DNA of 64,000 nt from Elmis aenea (Eukaryota > Arthropoda > Insecta > Coleoptera > Elmidae), in assembly GCA_947652605.1 (NCBI GenBank), contig OX393577.1, positions 50,939,494 to 51,003,493 on the forward strand, given 5' to 3'. This document shows, in pieces, positions 44,925-56,108 of this stretch. The notes under the pieces are model-generated. The model saw only the letters and a program-made list of their open reading frames with translations, ran no database searches and was not told the DNA's origin. How positions within the stretch are numbered: position 1 is the first letter of the stretch; every line of letters starts with the position of its first letter. The translations under genes were made by a program, and so were the position numbers.

Positions 44925-46392
44925 TTGATGAAGGAAAGCTGACTTTGGTTGTGTTTCTGGATTTTAGCAAGGCATTCGATACGATCAAGCATTCAGTATT
45001 GTATTCTTTGTTACACTTTATTGGTTTCGATAATCCAGCCATTCAATTAATAAAAAGTTATTTATCATTTCGTAGTCAGCAGGTTGTATATGATGGCAAA
45101 ATATCAGATGTAAAATTTACTAACTGTGGCGTCCCACAAGGGTCCATTCTGGGACCCCTGTTGTTCATTATTTACACCTGTCAATTGCCACTATGCTTGA
45201 ACTTCACCAAATATGTGATGTATGCTGATGACACTCATATTTACATCAGTTTTAAAAAAGAATTTTTAGTTGATGCTGTTTATAAAGTAAACAAAGACCT
45301 TCAATCAATTTATGAATATTCGCAGGAACACCACCTTTTTCTTAATGCCGCTAAGTCTGCGTGGATGCTGTTTGGTAATCAGAAAGTTGTTTCGGAAATA
45401 AACAACGCGATAGCTATTAAAGTTAATGGTGTCAATGTACCATTTGTCGAATCTTTCAAAACTCTGGGGCTCACCTTGGATAATTCTTTTAGATACAGAA
45501 ATCATGTATCAAAATGCATACAAAAAGCATACCTAAATTTAAAACTTTTATATCCTCACCGAAGCTATCTTAATACTTATGTAAAAAAAATGTTATGCGA
45601 CCCAATGGTACTCTCACATTTCAATTACGCGGCACCAGTTTATGGCCACTGCTTAGATTACGATACTAAATGTAAAATTCAAAGGGTTCAAAACAGTTCT
45701 TTTAGATTTGTTTATGGCATAAGAAAATTTCAAAAAATTTCCCTTAAATTTAAGTTAATGGGATGGGTCAATATGCAAAATAAACGTATCCTACAAAGCG
45801 TCACTCTGTACCATAATTTATTTCTGTCTAAAGCTCCTAAATATTTACTAAACAAAATTACCTTCAGAACTGATGTCCAAAACTTGAACGTCAGGAATAG
45901 GGGTCGTATCAGTCCACCACAACACAAAACTAAGTTCTTTGAACGATCATTTTCTTTTAATATTTACAAATTATACAACTCTATTCCGGACAGTTTGAAA
46001 ATCTGTGACTCAAAGTCATTTAAGAGAAAGGTTTACCGTATTGTGGCTGAGGGCAGGCTATTATTGTAGTATTTTTTTTTTTTTAAATCAGATTTTGTTG
46101 AATCAGATTTGCAAGTTTTGGCAGTTAACATGTGAATAGGTTGTTTTTGGAAATATTATTTTGTCTTCTACATTATAAATGTTGCCTCATATTTATATTC
46201 ATATTTTTATTATTTTTATTATTATAAGTTTTATTTTTAATGTACCTTCAAACAAGGTTGAGTGGAAGAGCAATCCATTGTTCTAGACAATGGATTGAAC
46301 TATGCCTTGCGGTTGCCATATAACATATATGTAATAATATTGTTGTACTGTTTGTTTGTTTCTTATGGCAATAAAGACATTATTATTATATG
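44925..46392 (+). mobile_element. 5'-truncated CR1/L2-like LINE
   Basis: The insertion starts in the middle of the reverse transcriptase and runs to a 3' end AATAAAGACATTATTATTAT. It interrupts the ORF1-type element on the other strand. The 5' boundary is inferred from where the frame becomes similar (GKLTLVVFLDFSKAFD). Target duplications were not resolved. Confidence 0.8.
44927..46069 (+). pseudogene. Reverse transcriptase, C-terminal two-thirds, of a LINE
   Basis: An intact frame of about 380 codons lacks its natural start and the endonuclease domain. The nearest in-frame start-like codon (44945) is TTG, so it is not a complete gene. Motif order: LVVFLDFSKAFDTIKHSVL (motif A), GVPQGSILGPLLF (motif B), YVMYADDTHIYISF (catalytic YADD, motif C), then the thumb and a C-terminal region with RVQNSSFRFVYGIRKF, LYNSIPDSLKICDSKSFKRK typical of CR1/L2/Jockey-type elements. 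The frame has no internal stop, indicating a recent insertion. It would need a partner element to move. Orientation matches the host gene's transcription. Confidence 0.9.
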
Positions 46393-46536
46393 TCTTCAAT
46401 GTCCTGTTCTCTTTTTTTTTTGAATCCTCCGACGTATACTCGTCGCTCTCGAGATGTTTTGTTTCTTTCATATCTTTCATTTGTTCTTTAATCAACTTTC
46501 CATTAAAACACATTTGAACATTTTAAAATTCATTAA

Positions 46537-46773
46537 CCCTTTGCCTGTCCTATGCATCACCGGTGATGCACACAAAAAATGGTCCTTCATACGCTCTGTG
46601 TATCATATGGAAAACACATCTTTGCACTTGCTTGATGCTTTACACTTATCCTGACACTACGTTATATGTACCTTTAAAATAATCCCATAGAGCCCGTAGA
46701 ACATGATACATGTGAAATATTTAAATGGACGTTGGGCACAAATTTTATGTAAAATTTGTGGACAGGCGAAGGA
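46537..46773. mobile_element. piggyBac MITE at TTAA
   Basis: The ends CCCTTTGCCTGTCC and GGACAGGCGAAGGA are flanked by TTAA at 46533-46536 and 46774-46777. Inside the left end is ATGCATCACCGGTGATGCA, a perfect palindrome. Length 237 bases; no transposase. Confidence 0.9.
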
Positions 46774-46777
46774 TTAA

Positions 46778-46928
46778 ATAGCCTGCGGTGCATTTTGCTA
46801 TCCACTCTTACTTTTTTGTGTAAATCTTTGTACGCTTTTAAATAAATCAAGGGTTGGCAACCCCAACGGAGAAGTGCGGCGAACTTAGGGACAGCCCCGG
46901 ACAGCACAAACTCTAGCCACGCCACTGG
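46778..46928 (-). mobile_element. Transposon end
   Basis: On the minus strand it starts CCAGTGGCGTGGCTAGAG, like the window's first 53 bases. The other end was not found. GC-rich compared with its flanks. Confidence 0.4.
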
Positions 46929-47880
46929 TAGAAACTGTTTTGCAGTTGCGTGAACTAGCGACTGTTAAAAAAGTGTTATAAACGAATTGGATTTATTTAA
47001 CCCGTTCAAACAAAATATTATGATTAATGAAGTCTCGATACAAAATTATAGTTCCAACGCCCACGCAACTTACAGTGGTTATTACAGAGATTGATTTTTG
47101 ATATTTTAAAAGCCACAATAAATTAAAACCATCCTTAAAATTTAGTAACAGTGAAGGACGATTTATTTACTGAACTATTATGTTAACATCCACTCCCGAT
47201 CTTTTAACGCGTGTTTTCTTAAAATTTATATAATATTAACGCAATATTACTATTTCGTGACTCGGACTGCAATAAAATCATAATAGAAAGTGCAGAGAAC
47301 AGAGCAGCTTTTGTAAAAAGTACATTTCTATCATATTTAGTTCTATTTGGTCTACTAAATGGGACTCATGTGTGTAATACACATTCCTGCGTGATGAAAT
47401 ATAAATGATTAAACAAGTTCTATATAAAAAATGAGTGTTCAGGTCGACTGATTCCACCAGTGACTGTTACTATTAATTATTTCCAACAAGTTCGCATTTC
47501 AAAACAATGTCAGACTACCTTGCGCAGACCTGGGTTTCTTACATATTTCATTTTCAAGTAATTAAGAAATCATGATTAATAAGAAATGTAGCAACAATGG
47601 CTGCAAAAGCACTTACAAACAAAGAAGTGGCAGCCGAACACCCCCACATATTAAACAGACCGTTTAAATAGCTAAGATTACAATATATTACAAACTGAAT
47701 CTTGGTTACGACTTATAAGGGAGCTAGCTTTTAGTTCAAGGCAGTTTAATTTAATTGGATAATTATTTACTAATTAGGTTTATTTGTATAACACAACAGT
47801 TTTAGTTTTAACTGTTTGCGGTTATAATCAACGCAAGATTTTCTTAGAAAAGGGTTCATAAAATTTTAGCAAAAAGTAGG
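46929..47880. other. AT-rich intronic spacer
   Basis: No exon or element end was recognised. Confidence 0.4.
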
Positions 47881-47881
47881 T

Positions 47882-48281
47882 ACAGCGTGGCCTATTTTCG
47901 ATGCCCATACAGGGTATCTCGGTTATTATCAGAGATAGAAAAAACCAAGTACATAGTCTCGATTTCTTTTTTCGAGAGAAATTCATTGCCATCAACAGAT
48001 TTTTGATATCTTTTTTAATTTTCGAAATACAGCCAAAAACCGATTTTTGGCACTTCTCAAAAATGTTAAATATCTCACTTAAACAAAAAGACAGAGAAAA
48101 ACTTTAAAGACATTTTTGGCCTGGTTTTTTGTCCTTAATAAGATAGTGATATTGAATTTTTTTTTATACTCATACGAATATATTACACCTAACTTTCTTA
48201 TTTTAAATGGCAACCATGAGCAAATTATATATTTTTGAAAAGCGCAAAAAATAAGCTTCGATTCATGTCAAAGCCAAAATA
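47882..48281. mobile_element. Truncated palindromic mariner-like element
   Basis: It starts TACAGCGTGGCCTATTTTCG and matches the arm and core of 35398-35826. It ends just past the centre near 48280, next to the hAT pseudogene. Confidence 0.7.
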
Positions 48282-48711
48282 CACAGTTTTAACGTCTGGC
48301 GCATACACACAACGCACATGGACACATGTCATTGCGAAAATAGTCAAAACGAGTTCAGGAATCCTCAAAACGTGTATATTCGTCGAAATGTGGAATTCGA
48401 AAATTCATTCTACGTATGGCGAAAGTATTATGTTCGGTTCCTCAAATGAGATATCTTTTCAGAGAACACTTGAACTACTTCATCTTTAACATCATCTGTA
48501 AGGAATTCTTATTCAATGCTTAATAAAGCTAAGTTGGTCAGTCGCTCTTGTGACATAAAAGATCCCAAATGTGTTTGTATTAATTTTAGTTTTGAAAATG
48601 ACCTTTCACAACCGGCCATTGAAATATGATAGTAAGCATTCATCTATAATCTATAATGCAATGCACATAGTTGGAAATACATCTTTCCAAACTGTAGTAA
48701 GGTCTCCAAAG

Positions 48712-49841
48712 CAGGGACTAAAAACGTAAAAAATTCCGTTCGTTTCTGTTCGGAACGAAAACGAAATATATCGTTTTCGTTCTTTTCGTTCTAACAGAAA
48801 AAATTATTTTTTCGTTTTCGTGAACCGAAATAATAACGGTTAAAACCGGTTTTACAATATTTTTTTGTCGTCAAAAAATCAATTTTTTTTCTAGTCACCA
48901 CAACCCTCTATAAATACGATAACAATATTTGCGTATCAACTAAAATATAAACGATGACGATGAGGTTTGATGCTCACGGACAGCATATTTTAGACTGGCG
49001 AACTATCGCCATATTAAATTTACCAAATCGTTAAACACATTAACATTTAACCATTTTATTTAGTTTAACACCGGTAAGGTGCAAAAACACAACGTGATTA
49101 GGTTAAATTAGACACATGGTCTTTATCTAAAAATATGAAAATATAGCAAGTGCTGTTTTAAATTTGTTTTAGTACTAAAAATCTATGCATTTGAATTAAA
49201 TAAAATCCTGCTGTAATTATTTAAAAAGACAAAAGAATGAATTCAAGTGAATAATTTACTAAATGTTATAAATAAAAAAGATATTTAAAAAAAACTTATA
49301 TTTACTTGAAATATACTTTAACTTTATAGTTTGTACATACCATACAATATACATTTTCACATTCCGTTAAATCTTACTAGCAACACATCTTCCAATAAAT
49401 CTTCTTTTACATTAGTTCTTTTCGAAGTAAGAATAAATTTTACTATTATTATGTCTAAACGCAAATAAAACATACACATTGATAATATATATCCAATCAA
49501 GTGTATATTCTATATTGATGATCTAAAAAACAAATTAGAAATAGAGAATATCTGTACCGTTAATTGTGTTACACGAAATTGCAAGTATAAACAATAAAGT
49601 TGTTAATACATATTCACGTAAATATATGGAGAAAAGTGAAGCTCACTTATTTCAAGTGAGATTTTTTACTGCCTCGTGGAGCCTCCCCAGCACAGAAGGT
49701 AAATTCGCGTTTGTGTTTAACAAATAAAATTGAAATAGCGACAAAACCGGTTTTGGAAAATATTTATTTCGTTTTCGTTCTTAAAAAAATTTCGGTTAAT
49801 TTCGTTTAACGTTTTCGTTTCCGTTCCGTTCTCAGTCCCTG
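48712..49841 (+). mobile_element. hAT non-autonomous element, complete copy
   Basis: The ends CAGGGACTAAAAACG and CGTTCTCAGTCCCTG are flanked by a perfect CTCCAAAG at 48704-48711 and 49842-49849. At 1130 bases it has no transposase frame. Subterminal regions are rich in GAACGAAAACGAAA motifs on both sides. It is the intact reference for the broken copy at 4023-6658, which lies in the opposite orientation. Confidence 0.95.
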
Positions 49842-49925
49842 CTCCAAAGCATCTTTAGGTTCAGGAGCAATTGTATTCTTTCCAGCTTGAAGGAGCATTA
49901 CAAAATCAATAATTTCGTCATATAA

Positions 49926-50114
49926 GGGACACCGCACACTACAGACTTTTTAGTCGGCCGACAGTTTAGTCGTCTTCGCAAATGGCATGAGTGTTTATAA
50001 GAGCGCGCACTCTTACCGATTAAATGTCGGCCAACTAAATAATACAAATCCCTATCATGGCCCGATAACGATCAAACTGTCGGCCGACCAAAAGTCTGTA
50101 GTGTGCGGTGTCCC
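49926..50114. mobile_element. PIF/Harbinger-type MITE
   Basis: Inverted ends start GGGACACCGCACACTACAG and are about 38 bases, near-perfect, flanked by TAA at 49923-49925 and 50115-50117. A 3-base TAA duplication fits PIF/Harbinger. The central spacer is GC-richer. Confidence 0.85.
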
Positions 50115-50610
50115 TAAGTGAATGGCTTTCAAATCATTATCATAATAATTTGCGAAATCCGAACATTCTGTTTTTTAATCTCTCTCTTTCGTTTTCGTTT
50201 TGAATTACTACTGAATTCAAATTCAGAAGAAATGAAAATCTATCTCTTAGGTCATGAAGGCAAACACTGCGGTCTTCAATTTCCGGTTTTTAATCGATTG
50301 GCGATCTCCACCATTATTCTGTTAATTTCTTGCTGTTCCGTCAACTATCTCTTGCTGATTCTCCAGGCATCATAGTTACTTCTTATCTTAGTTCCGGAAA
50401 TTGGTATTTCCCATTATTCACAATATTTATTTCCCAAATGTATTGCATTGTAAATAATTTCTTCAGTGTTCTAAGATTTTGGTTTACATGGCCCTCTTAA
50501 GTAATTGTACGTTTGTCCTCGTCGTTCTTCTTTATAAGCACATATTGTACTAGTGCGTCGTAGTCATAATCTTCAAATATATCAACAAATCGTTTTTTGA
50601 TAGACATTGA

Positions 50611-52615
50611 CAGTGTACAGTAATGACTATAATTTGTTATACTAAATTTGAAATTGTTTAAATTTTAAAGTGTTACAACTTTAAGTAAATGTTGCGTCAG
50701 TCTTTGTATCATGTTATTCATTTAAAGTATAAATAACATAACGCTATAATAAAAATAGTTGACGCTAAGCGGGTCGTCAGCGTCTGTATCTATATCTTGT
50801 ATCTTTATATTTTTTAAATAAATATGAGATTTCTAAAAAGGCTAAAGCGGATCTAAAACAAATTGTTTTTAAATCTTGAAATCAAATTATCACACATGAT
50901 AGCCTTACTTTCTTATCGGTGCTTCGTATGTTTTTCTTATTCATAACCAATTTTGTTTATAATAACATTTTAAAATTCAATCTTGCAAAATATGGCACAT
51001 CCAGAAACAATTGTAAATTTTAAAATATAATTTTATTGCTAGTTATTCTTACAAATAAGGCCGTAGTGACACGTATGCAAAATCTTTTAATTCAAGTTCA
51101 CCACAAGAAACTCAACATGCGCATCACGCTTTTGCTTCTTATTTCTTTAATATTTGACGTTAAAGTGTAAAAATCGCATCAAAGAATACAACTGGGTGGC
51201 ATTTCAATGCGAATTATTACACTCTAGAAGTGAGACGTGTCCCAAGTTTACATATATTCCACATTTCCGGAAAGCAACCACGTGTTTAGACTATTATTCT
51301 TCTTGTTCTCTGGCTGTGACGTGACTGTAATGCTCTTTCCGGAACTCAAACTCGGACCAAAGGGAATTAAAACTAGCTATCATATATTCAAATGGCCAAC
51401 TTATAAATATTTTTTACTGTGAACAGTTATTTATTGCTGTTTATCGTTTCAAATTTCGAAAACGTTTAGGCAATATGGTTTCTTGACAAGTAACGTTATT
51501 AAAATGAAGTATTGTTCTACAGTTAGTCGTTTATATCCTAATTAGGGTGGGTTTTATTAAAAACTAGAACTTTATTTTTTAAATGATGTCAAGAGCAGTG
51601 TTTTTCAATAATGAGTTCCTGAAGCTGTTTTGTAAGGTTTTTAACTAAAACCAATTTCATTGAGGGATTTAAGGATAAGGCTTAACTGTAACAAAAAGCC
51701 ATTTTGTAACTATAAGGTGTTATATAAACACTGAAAATCTTCTTAAAAACGATCAGTGGTTTTTAATTGAACTCATTTATAAAAGCAAAATTAAGTTTCA
51801 TAGACATTCTTTGAGTTAAATTAAACTAAGTAAATTAAAATTAATTGTGAACAATGATAACAAAATACAAATACCCATATCTGGCATTTTATTCTTTTTT
51901 TCCACTAATAAAATCTTTTTACAACATTACCTTAAAACATTACTGTTTATAGAATTATTCTATCTAGGAGGTAATACAAAACATTAATATAAAATAATTT
52001 TTGGCCCCTGTTGTCAAAGCCACAATCGGACAATAGCTTTTTGATTTTTTAAAGTGTTTTATTGTCATGCCTTTTAAAATATTTAAATATATCTTACTGG
52101 CTTAAGGAGGCTTCATTCTTAACACCGAAGTTGGTAAGCACTCCCGAGTCCCGACCGACCCATTCAGGCGGGTACGTTGTTAATAGGGTACCTAGTAAGT
52201 TGTTAGTACCGGCTCGATTTTGGCTATCGCGCGGATATGTATGCGCTTATTTCTAAAGATCTACAACTTTTAAATCAAAATCGAGAGAGTACTCTATATA
52301 TCGCTCTGCTTTTTTTAACGATGTTTACTTTTTTTTTGTAATTTTTAATTCCCATTATATTATTATTCTATTTATTTTATGCGTTAGAACTATTTGTAAA
52401 CGCATAAACGCCACTTCTGGCCACTTCCATCGCTGCTATCACTTTCTAAATAATTGCTACAACAATCCGTCAAATTATGTGAACAAAACTCTTTATTTAC
52501 ACCATTTTAATCAATTGTAAAACAATAATCTAACAACTGACAGGCAGAATAACAAGATATTTGTTGCTTTGACAACCGTTAGATATGGAGAGTAATAAAC
52601 GAATCGTTAACTCGA
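50611..52615. other. AT-rich intronic spacer
   Basis: A short GC-richer patch at 52110-52240 (CACTCCCGAGTCCCGACC, GGCTCGATTTTGGCTATCG) has no clear frame. No exon was recognised. Confidence 0.4.
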
Positions 52616-52618
52616 TCG

Positions 52619-52875
52619 ATAAGGGCTGGCAGAAAAAAAAAGCCGATTAATAGACTCCCGGTCGATATGCGTTGGGAGCAAAAAGCCGATTAATAGGCTT
52701 CCGCTCGATAAGCACTGAGAATAAGCCGATTAATAGGCGCCCAGTCGATAAGCGTCGGAAGCAAATGGCCGATTAATAGGCTTCCGCTCGACAAGGGCTG
52801 GCAAAAAAACTATTAATAGGCTTCCGGTTGATAAGCGCTTGCAACAAAAAACTTGTTAATAGGCTTCTGGTAAGT
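52619..52875 (+). repeat. Minisatellite with ~45-55 base units
   Basis: Six units are built around CCGATTAATAGGCTTCCG and CGATAAGCGC, with variable A-rich spacers. Units differ at many positions, so the array is old. Confidence 0.88.
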
Positions 52876-53124
52876 AAAGTGTTAATGGGCTCACGTACCT
52901 GACCAGAAGAATCTATTGCTACAAACATATACATTTCAGTAGAGCATAGTAGAGCATATGTTACGCCAAATTAGTAAACTTGCCGAGTTTGAAAAATAGG
53001 CAACTTTTTGCCGAGTTCGTGAAATAAGCAAGACCATGCCCGGTGGTACGTGAAATCGGCACGCGCCTAATTTAGGAAACAAAAAAGGCATACAAATTTT
53101 TGATCAACCTTTAACAAGGTCCTA
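52876..53124. other. Short spacer with diverged direct repeats
   Basis: AACTTGCCGAGTTTGAAAAA and ACTTTTTGCCGAGTTCGTGA near 52978 and 53006 are diverged direct copies. Nothing else was seen. Confidence 0.4.
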
Positions 53125-53962
53125 TACCGGGTGTAAATGAAATGTGGTACACCCACTTTTTTCTTTAGTTTTCATTTTAGATAAATGAAATTTTAGACAT
53201 ATGATATGTGCAAAAAACCAGGCTTTTTGAGCACATGCATACAATTGTTTCACTTCCGGTTTCGCCGGAAATTACCCCAACTTTGTTATTTTAAATGGAA
53301 CCCCTTGTATATTTTTACATTTTTGAAAAAAGGAAGCGATTTTGGTTACAACTGCACTATTTTGGTGAATTTTTATAACCTCAATAATTTTTTGAAACGA
53401 AATTAAGTTTTTTATTAAGGGTAACAGGATCTCTTATTAAATCTTCACAATAATTTGAAGCTTTTGAAGCAGACTCTTAATTTAAAAAAAAGTTATTGGT
53501 ATCAATGGATTCGTTAGAACCACCATAGTTCCATTTAAAAAAATTGACTTTTTGTCAAAAAACCGATTCCGCAACCTTCATAGCCGATAAAAGTAATCTA
53601 AATGTCATTTAAAATTTACAAAAACGTTTTTGGGACAATTGTTGACATAATAAAAATCAATTTGTGCAGGTCACGGCACTAAATTTTGTTTCAAAAATTA
53701 TTTGAGGTTATAAAAATTTATCAAAATGGTGCAGTTGTATCCAAAATCGCTTCCTCTTTCCAAAAACGTAAAAATATACAGGGTGTTCCATTAAAAATAA
53801 CAAAGTTGGGGTGATTTCCGACGAAACCGGAAGTGAAACTTATGTGTGCATGTGCTCAAAAAGCCCGTTTTTTTGCACATATCAACTGTTTAAAACTTCA
53901 TTTATCTAAAATGAAAACTAAAGATAAAAAGGGGGTGTACCACACTTCATTTACACCCGGTA
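53125..53962. mobile_element. Palindromic element I
   Basis: The ends TACCGGGTGTAAATGAAATG and its inverse bound arms of roughly 330 bases each. Another TACAGGGTGTTCC-type end at 53776 lies inside the right arm, so two related ends are stacked. The half copy at 26343-26839 confirms the unit. No transposase remnant was seen. Confidence 0.8.
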
Positions 53963-54152
53963 TTATTGACCAAGTGAATGACGGTCAGGTTAAAAATTGG
54001 TAAATAAATTTACAGCCTTCTACTAATATTTTAAACGCAAAATATCTCTCGGTTTCGTGTTAAATAATGAATGCTTTTTTAAATCCTCAACAACCGATGT
54101 TTCAAAGTAAAAACTATGCGTTTAAAGTTATGCAAGCCGTTTTTTTTTGCAG

Positions 54153-54251
54153 GAACGCAACGTAAATCAGAATGACTTCAACGCTTTAGCCGTTCATGCT
54201 TCCAGAATTCTTAACAATCCTACGGACGCCGAAGATCCCACATATTCTGAT
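54153..54251 (+). CDS. Cuticular protein, middle exon
   Basis: This 99-base exon encodes 33 codons (ERNVNQNDFNALAVHASRIL, NNPTDAEDPTYSD) and keeps the reading frame open between its neighbours. The acceptor TTTTTTTTGCAG and donor GAT|GTAAGT are both strong, with phase 0 at each side. It is the only frame here bounded by such sites, and it joins the signal-peptide exon to the RR exon without a shift. It supplies a linker ahead of the chitin-binding domain and is too short to show up as an open frame by itself. Confidence 0.8.
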
Positions 54252-56108
54252 GTAAGTAAATAAATTTATATTTACCGTAATTGATTGCAGATTTATTATG
54301 GCGCTTTAGGAATTTTATTGTACAAGCTTGAACGATGTGTAGAATTCTAAACAAATTTTGTAGCAAAGTAGTGTTTTATTCGTCGAACATGTTTAGCGTA
54401 TACACAAAAAATTACTTTATTAGGTTCTTTAGTTGTGACAGTTGTGTAACTGCTTATTCATGAAATTAATTACGTTCATTAATCTACGAACCTAAATGTT
54501 AAAAAAATATGTGATCTGCACTCTAATTTAAAGTGTAGCAAAAAAGAGCAATAACATAATTATATGACAAAACTAAATAATTTTTGATTAATATTTGAGA
54601 TTTTTTATTGTAACATTTTACAAATTGTTGAAATGTAAAAATACAATTTAATAATGTAGTATGCAGTTTAAAATTATTGGAAGATATGGTTAAAAATTGC
54701 AAAAATCAAAAGCTAAAAATCGTTGATTATGTAAAACAAATGATTGTGACAACGAAATACATATCGCACATTTGTTTAATTCATACAAGAGTTTACAACA
54801 CGAAAACACCCGTCAATTCTACTCAATATGAACATAAACAAACCATGGTAACCACCGAAATGAATCGTTTTATTTTAAAATATCAATTTAATGGGGCATG
54901 TTCCCTTATTTTATTTTTTACTCGAAAACTGTAGCTTTTTAAGGGAAAGAGATTAAATTTAAAAAAAAACTAAGCTTTTTAAGAAAAAAATTTAAATTGG
55001 AAAATTTCAACCCTTTAAAAAGTTCCGATTAAAAAACCAACAGGGGTCGCACTTTTCAGCCCCTTTTGAAGGTGGGAGATGATTGAAAATATTACTACGG
55101 GAAACCTTTCAATAAGTATAAAACATCTATCAAATGTAATTCTCCTACACATCTCCAAATATGAGAAATAAAATAAAAACCTAATTTTACCGCTCCTCTT
55201 TAGGAGGGCGTAACTCCGAACGGAGACGTCTTAGGAAAAAATTAATAAAAGCCCCCCTTAATTTTCGACGTGTCCGGAACATTCTTCGTCCACAATTCTT
55301 CGCCCACAATTCTTCGCCCACAATTCTTCGCCTCCACAATTCTTCGCCCACATTTTTTCGTCTAGACAATTCTTCGCCTACACAATCCTTCGCGGCCACA
55401 ATTTTTCGCCGCATACATGCATATCACAAATTTTATTTGTAAATGTGATTGTTTTTATTTATAACGTAATTTTTACAGATTATTTTACATAAGGTTAGGT
55501 TAGGTCAGGTCAGGTTAGGTTAATTTAATTTTTATTCATACTATAATATCATAAGCAAGATTGAAAATCACAAAATACGCTATTTATGTAGCAATTTTTA
55601 AACATAATATTAAAAGAAGAAGTACTAATAACAAAACAAAACAACTTTAGACTAATGTAAAATAATCTGTAAAAATTACCTTATAAATAATGACAATCAC
55701 ATTTACAAACAACATTTGTGATATGCTTGTATGCGGCGAAGAATTGTGGGCGAAGCATTGTGGGCGAAGAATTGTGGGCGAAGAATTATGGGCGAAGAAT
55801 TGTGGGCGAAGAATGTTCCTAGACCCAATTTTCGATAAGGAATTATCTCCCGAAGTTTCTCGAATATTTAAGAAATACCCTGTATATGTTTGGAAAGAGG
55901 CAAAAATGAAAATAAGTTTTATGTAAAGATAGTTCTGCAAAACGCCTAAGCCCCCCTAGGGCTGAGGAACACTATGCGATGGCATATCCCTATTTACGCC
56001 ACTTGCTTACAGGGGTGGATGACCCGGTAGAAAAGAAGTTAATATTTTTATTAATATAAAAATATTCATTGACTTTGTTGTCTTTCATTAATTATTTTTT
56101 ATTTGCAG
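54252..56108 (+). other. Intron of 1.86 kb of the cuticular protein gene
   Basis: The boundaries are GAT|GTAAGT and TTTATTTGCAG|CAA. It contains minisatellite-ended element copy 2 and short AT-rich spacers on either side. The first ~1 kb holds no recognised feature. Confidence 0.8.
55262..55826 (-). mobile_element. Minisatellite-ended element, copy 2
   Basis: Same family as 40706-41330 but inverted. GTGTCCGGAACATTCTTCG is at the left and GAATGTTCCTAGACCCAATT at the right, with CACAATTCTTCGCCC units on the left and GGGCGAAGAATTGTG units on the right. The core near 55493-55525 is GGTTAGGTTAGGTCAGGTCA and similar, matching insect TTAGG and beetle TCAGG telomeric units. Confidence 0.82.

Larger units (their letters stand above)
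44128..46513 (-). mobile_element. Non-LTR element with ORF1 only, interrupted by a CR1/L2-like LINE
   Basis: On the minus strand the pieces are 46513-~46393 (a short N-terminal reading MCFNGKLIKEQMKDMKETKH) and ~44925-44128. The latter has a coiled-coil protein, a short 3' segment and a terminal (AAGT)n run at 44147-44128. No endonuclease or reverse transcriptase lies between the ORF1 stop and the 3' tail. The plus-strand LINE 44925-46392 splits it. Confidence 0.7.
48400..50610 (-). pseudogene. hAT transposase pseudogene (C-terminal dimerisation region)
   Basis: On the minus strand the end reads MAGCERSFSKLKLIQTHLGS, FMSQERLTNLALLSIE, then a stop. This is the conserved C-terminal dimerisation signature of hAT transposases and their ZMYM/THAP-repressor-like relatives. 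Upstream pieces include DEIIDFVMLLQAGKNTIAPE and KDALETLLQFGKMYFQLCAL; the latter reads across the 8-base duplication of an inserted hAT. Frames near 50600-50118 (SIKKRFVDIFEDYDYDALVQ) look like a further-upstream part, with several stops. Two insertions, 48712-49841 and 49926-50114, split it. The zinc-finger and catalytic aspartates were not seen. Confidence 0.8.
30915..54152 (+). other. Intron of 23.2 kb of the cuticular protein gene
   Basis: The boundaries are CAG|GTAATA and TTTTTTTTGCAG|GAA. Most of it is made of the transposons listed separately. Their presence here is compatible with splicing only if the long inverted repeats do not disturb the transcript. Confidence 0.78.

Noticed and set aside
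44945..44947. Start codon for the LINE reverse transcriptase
   Set aside because: The codon is TTG and the frame is open upstream to about 44921; the protein is 5'-truncated.
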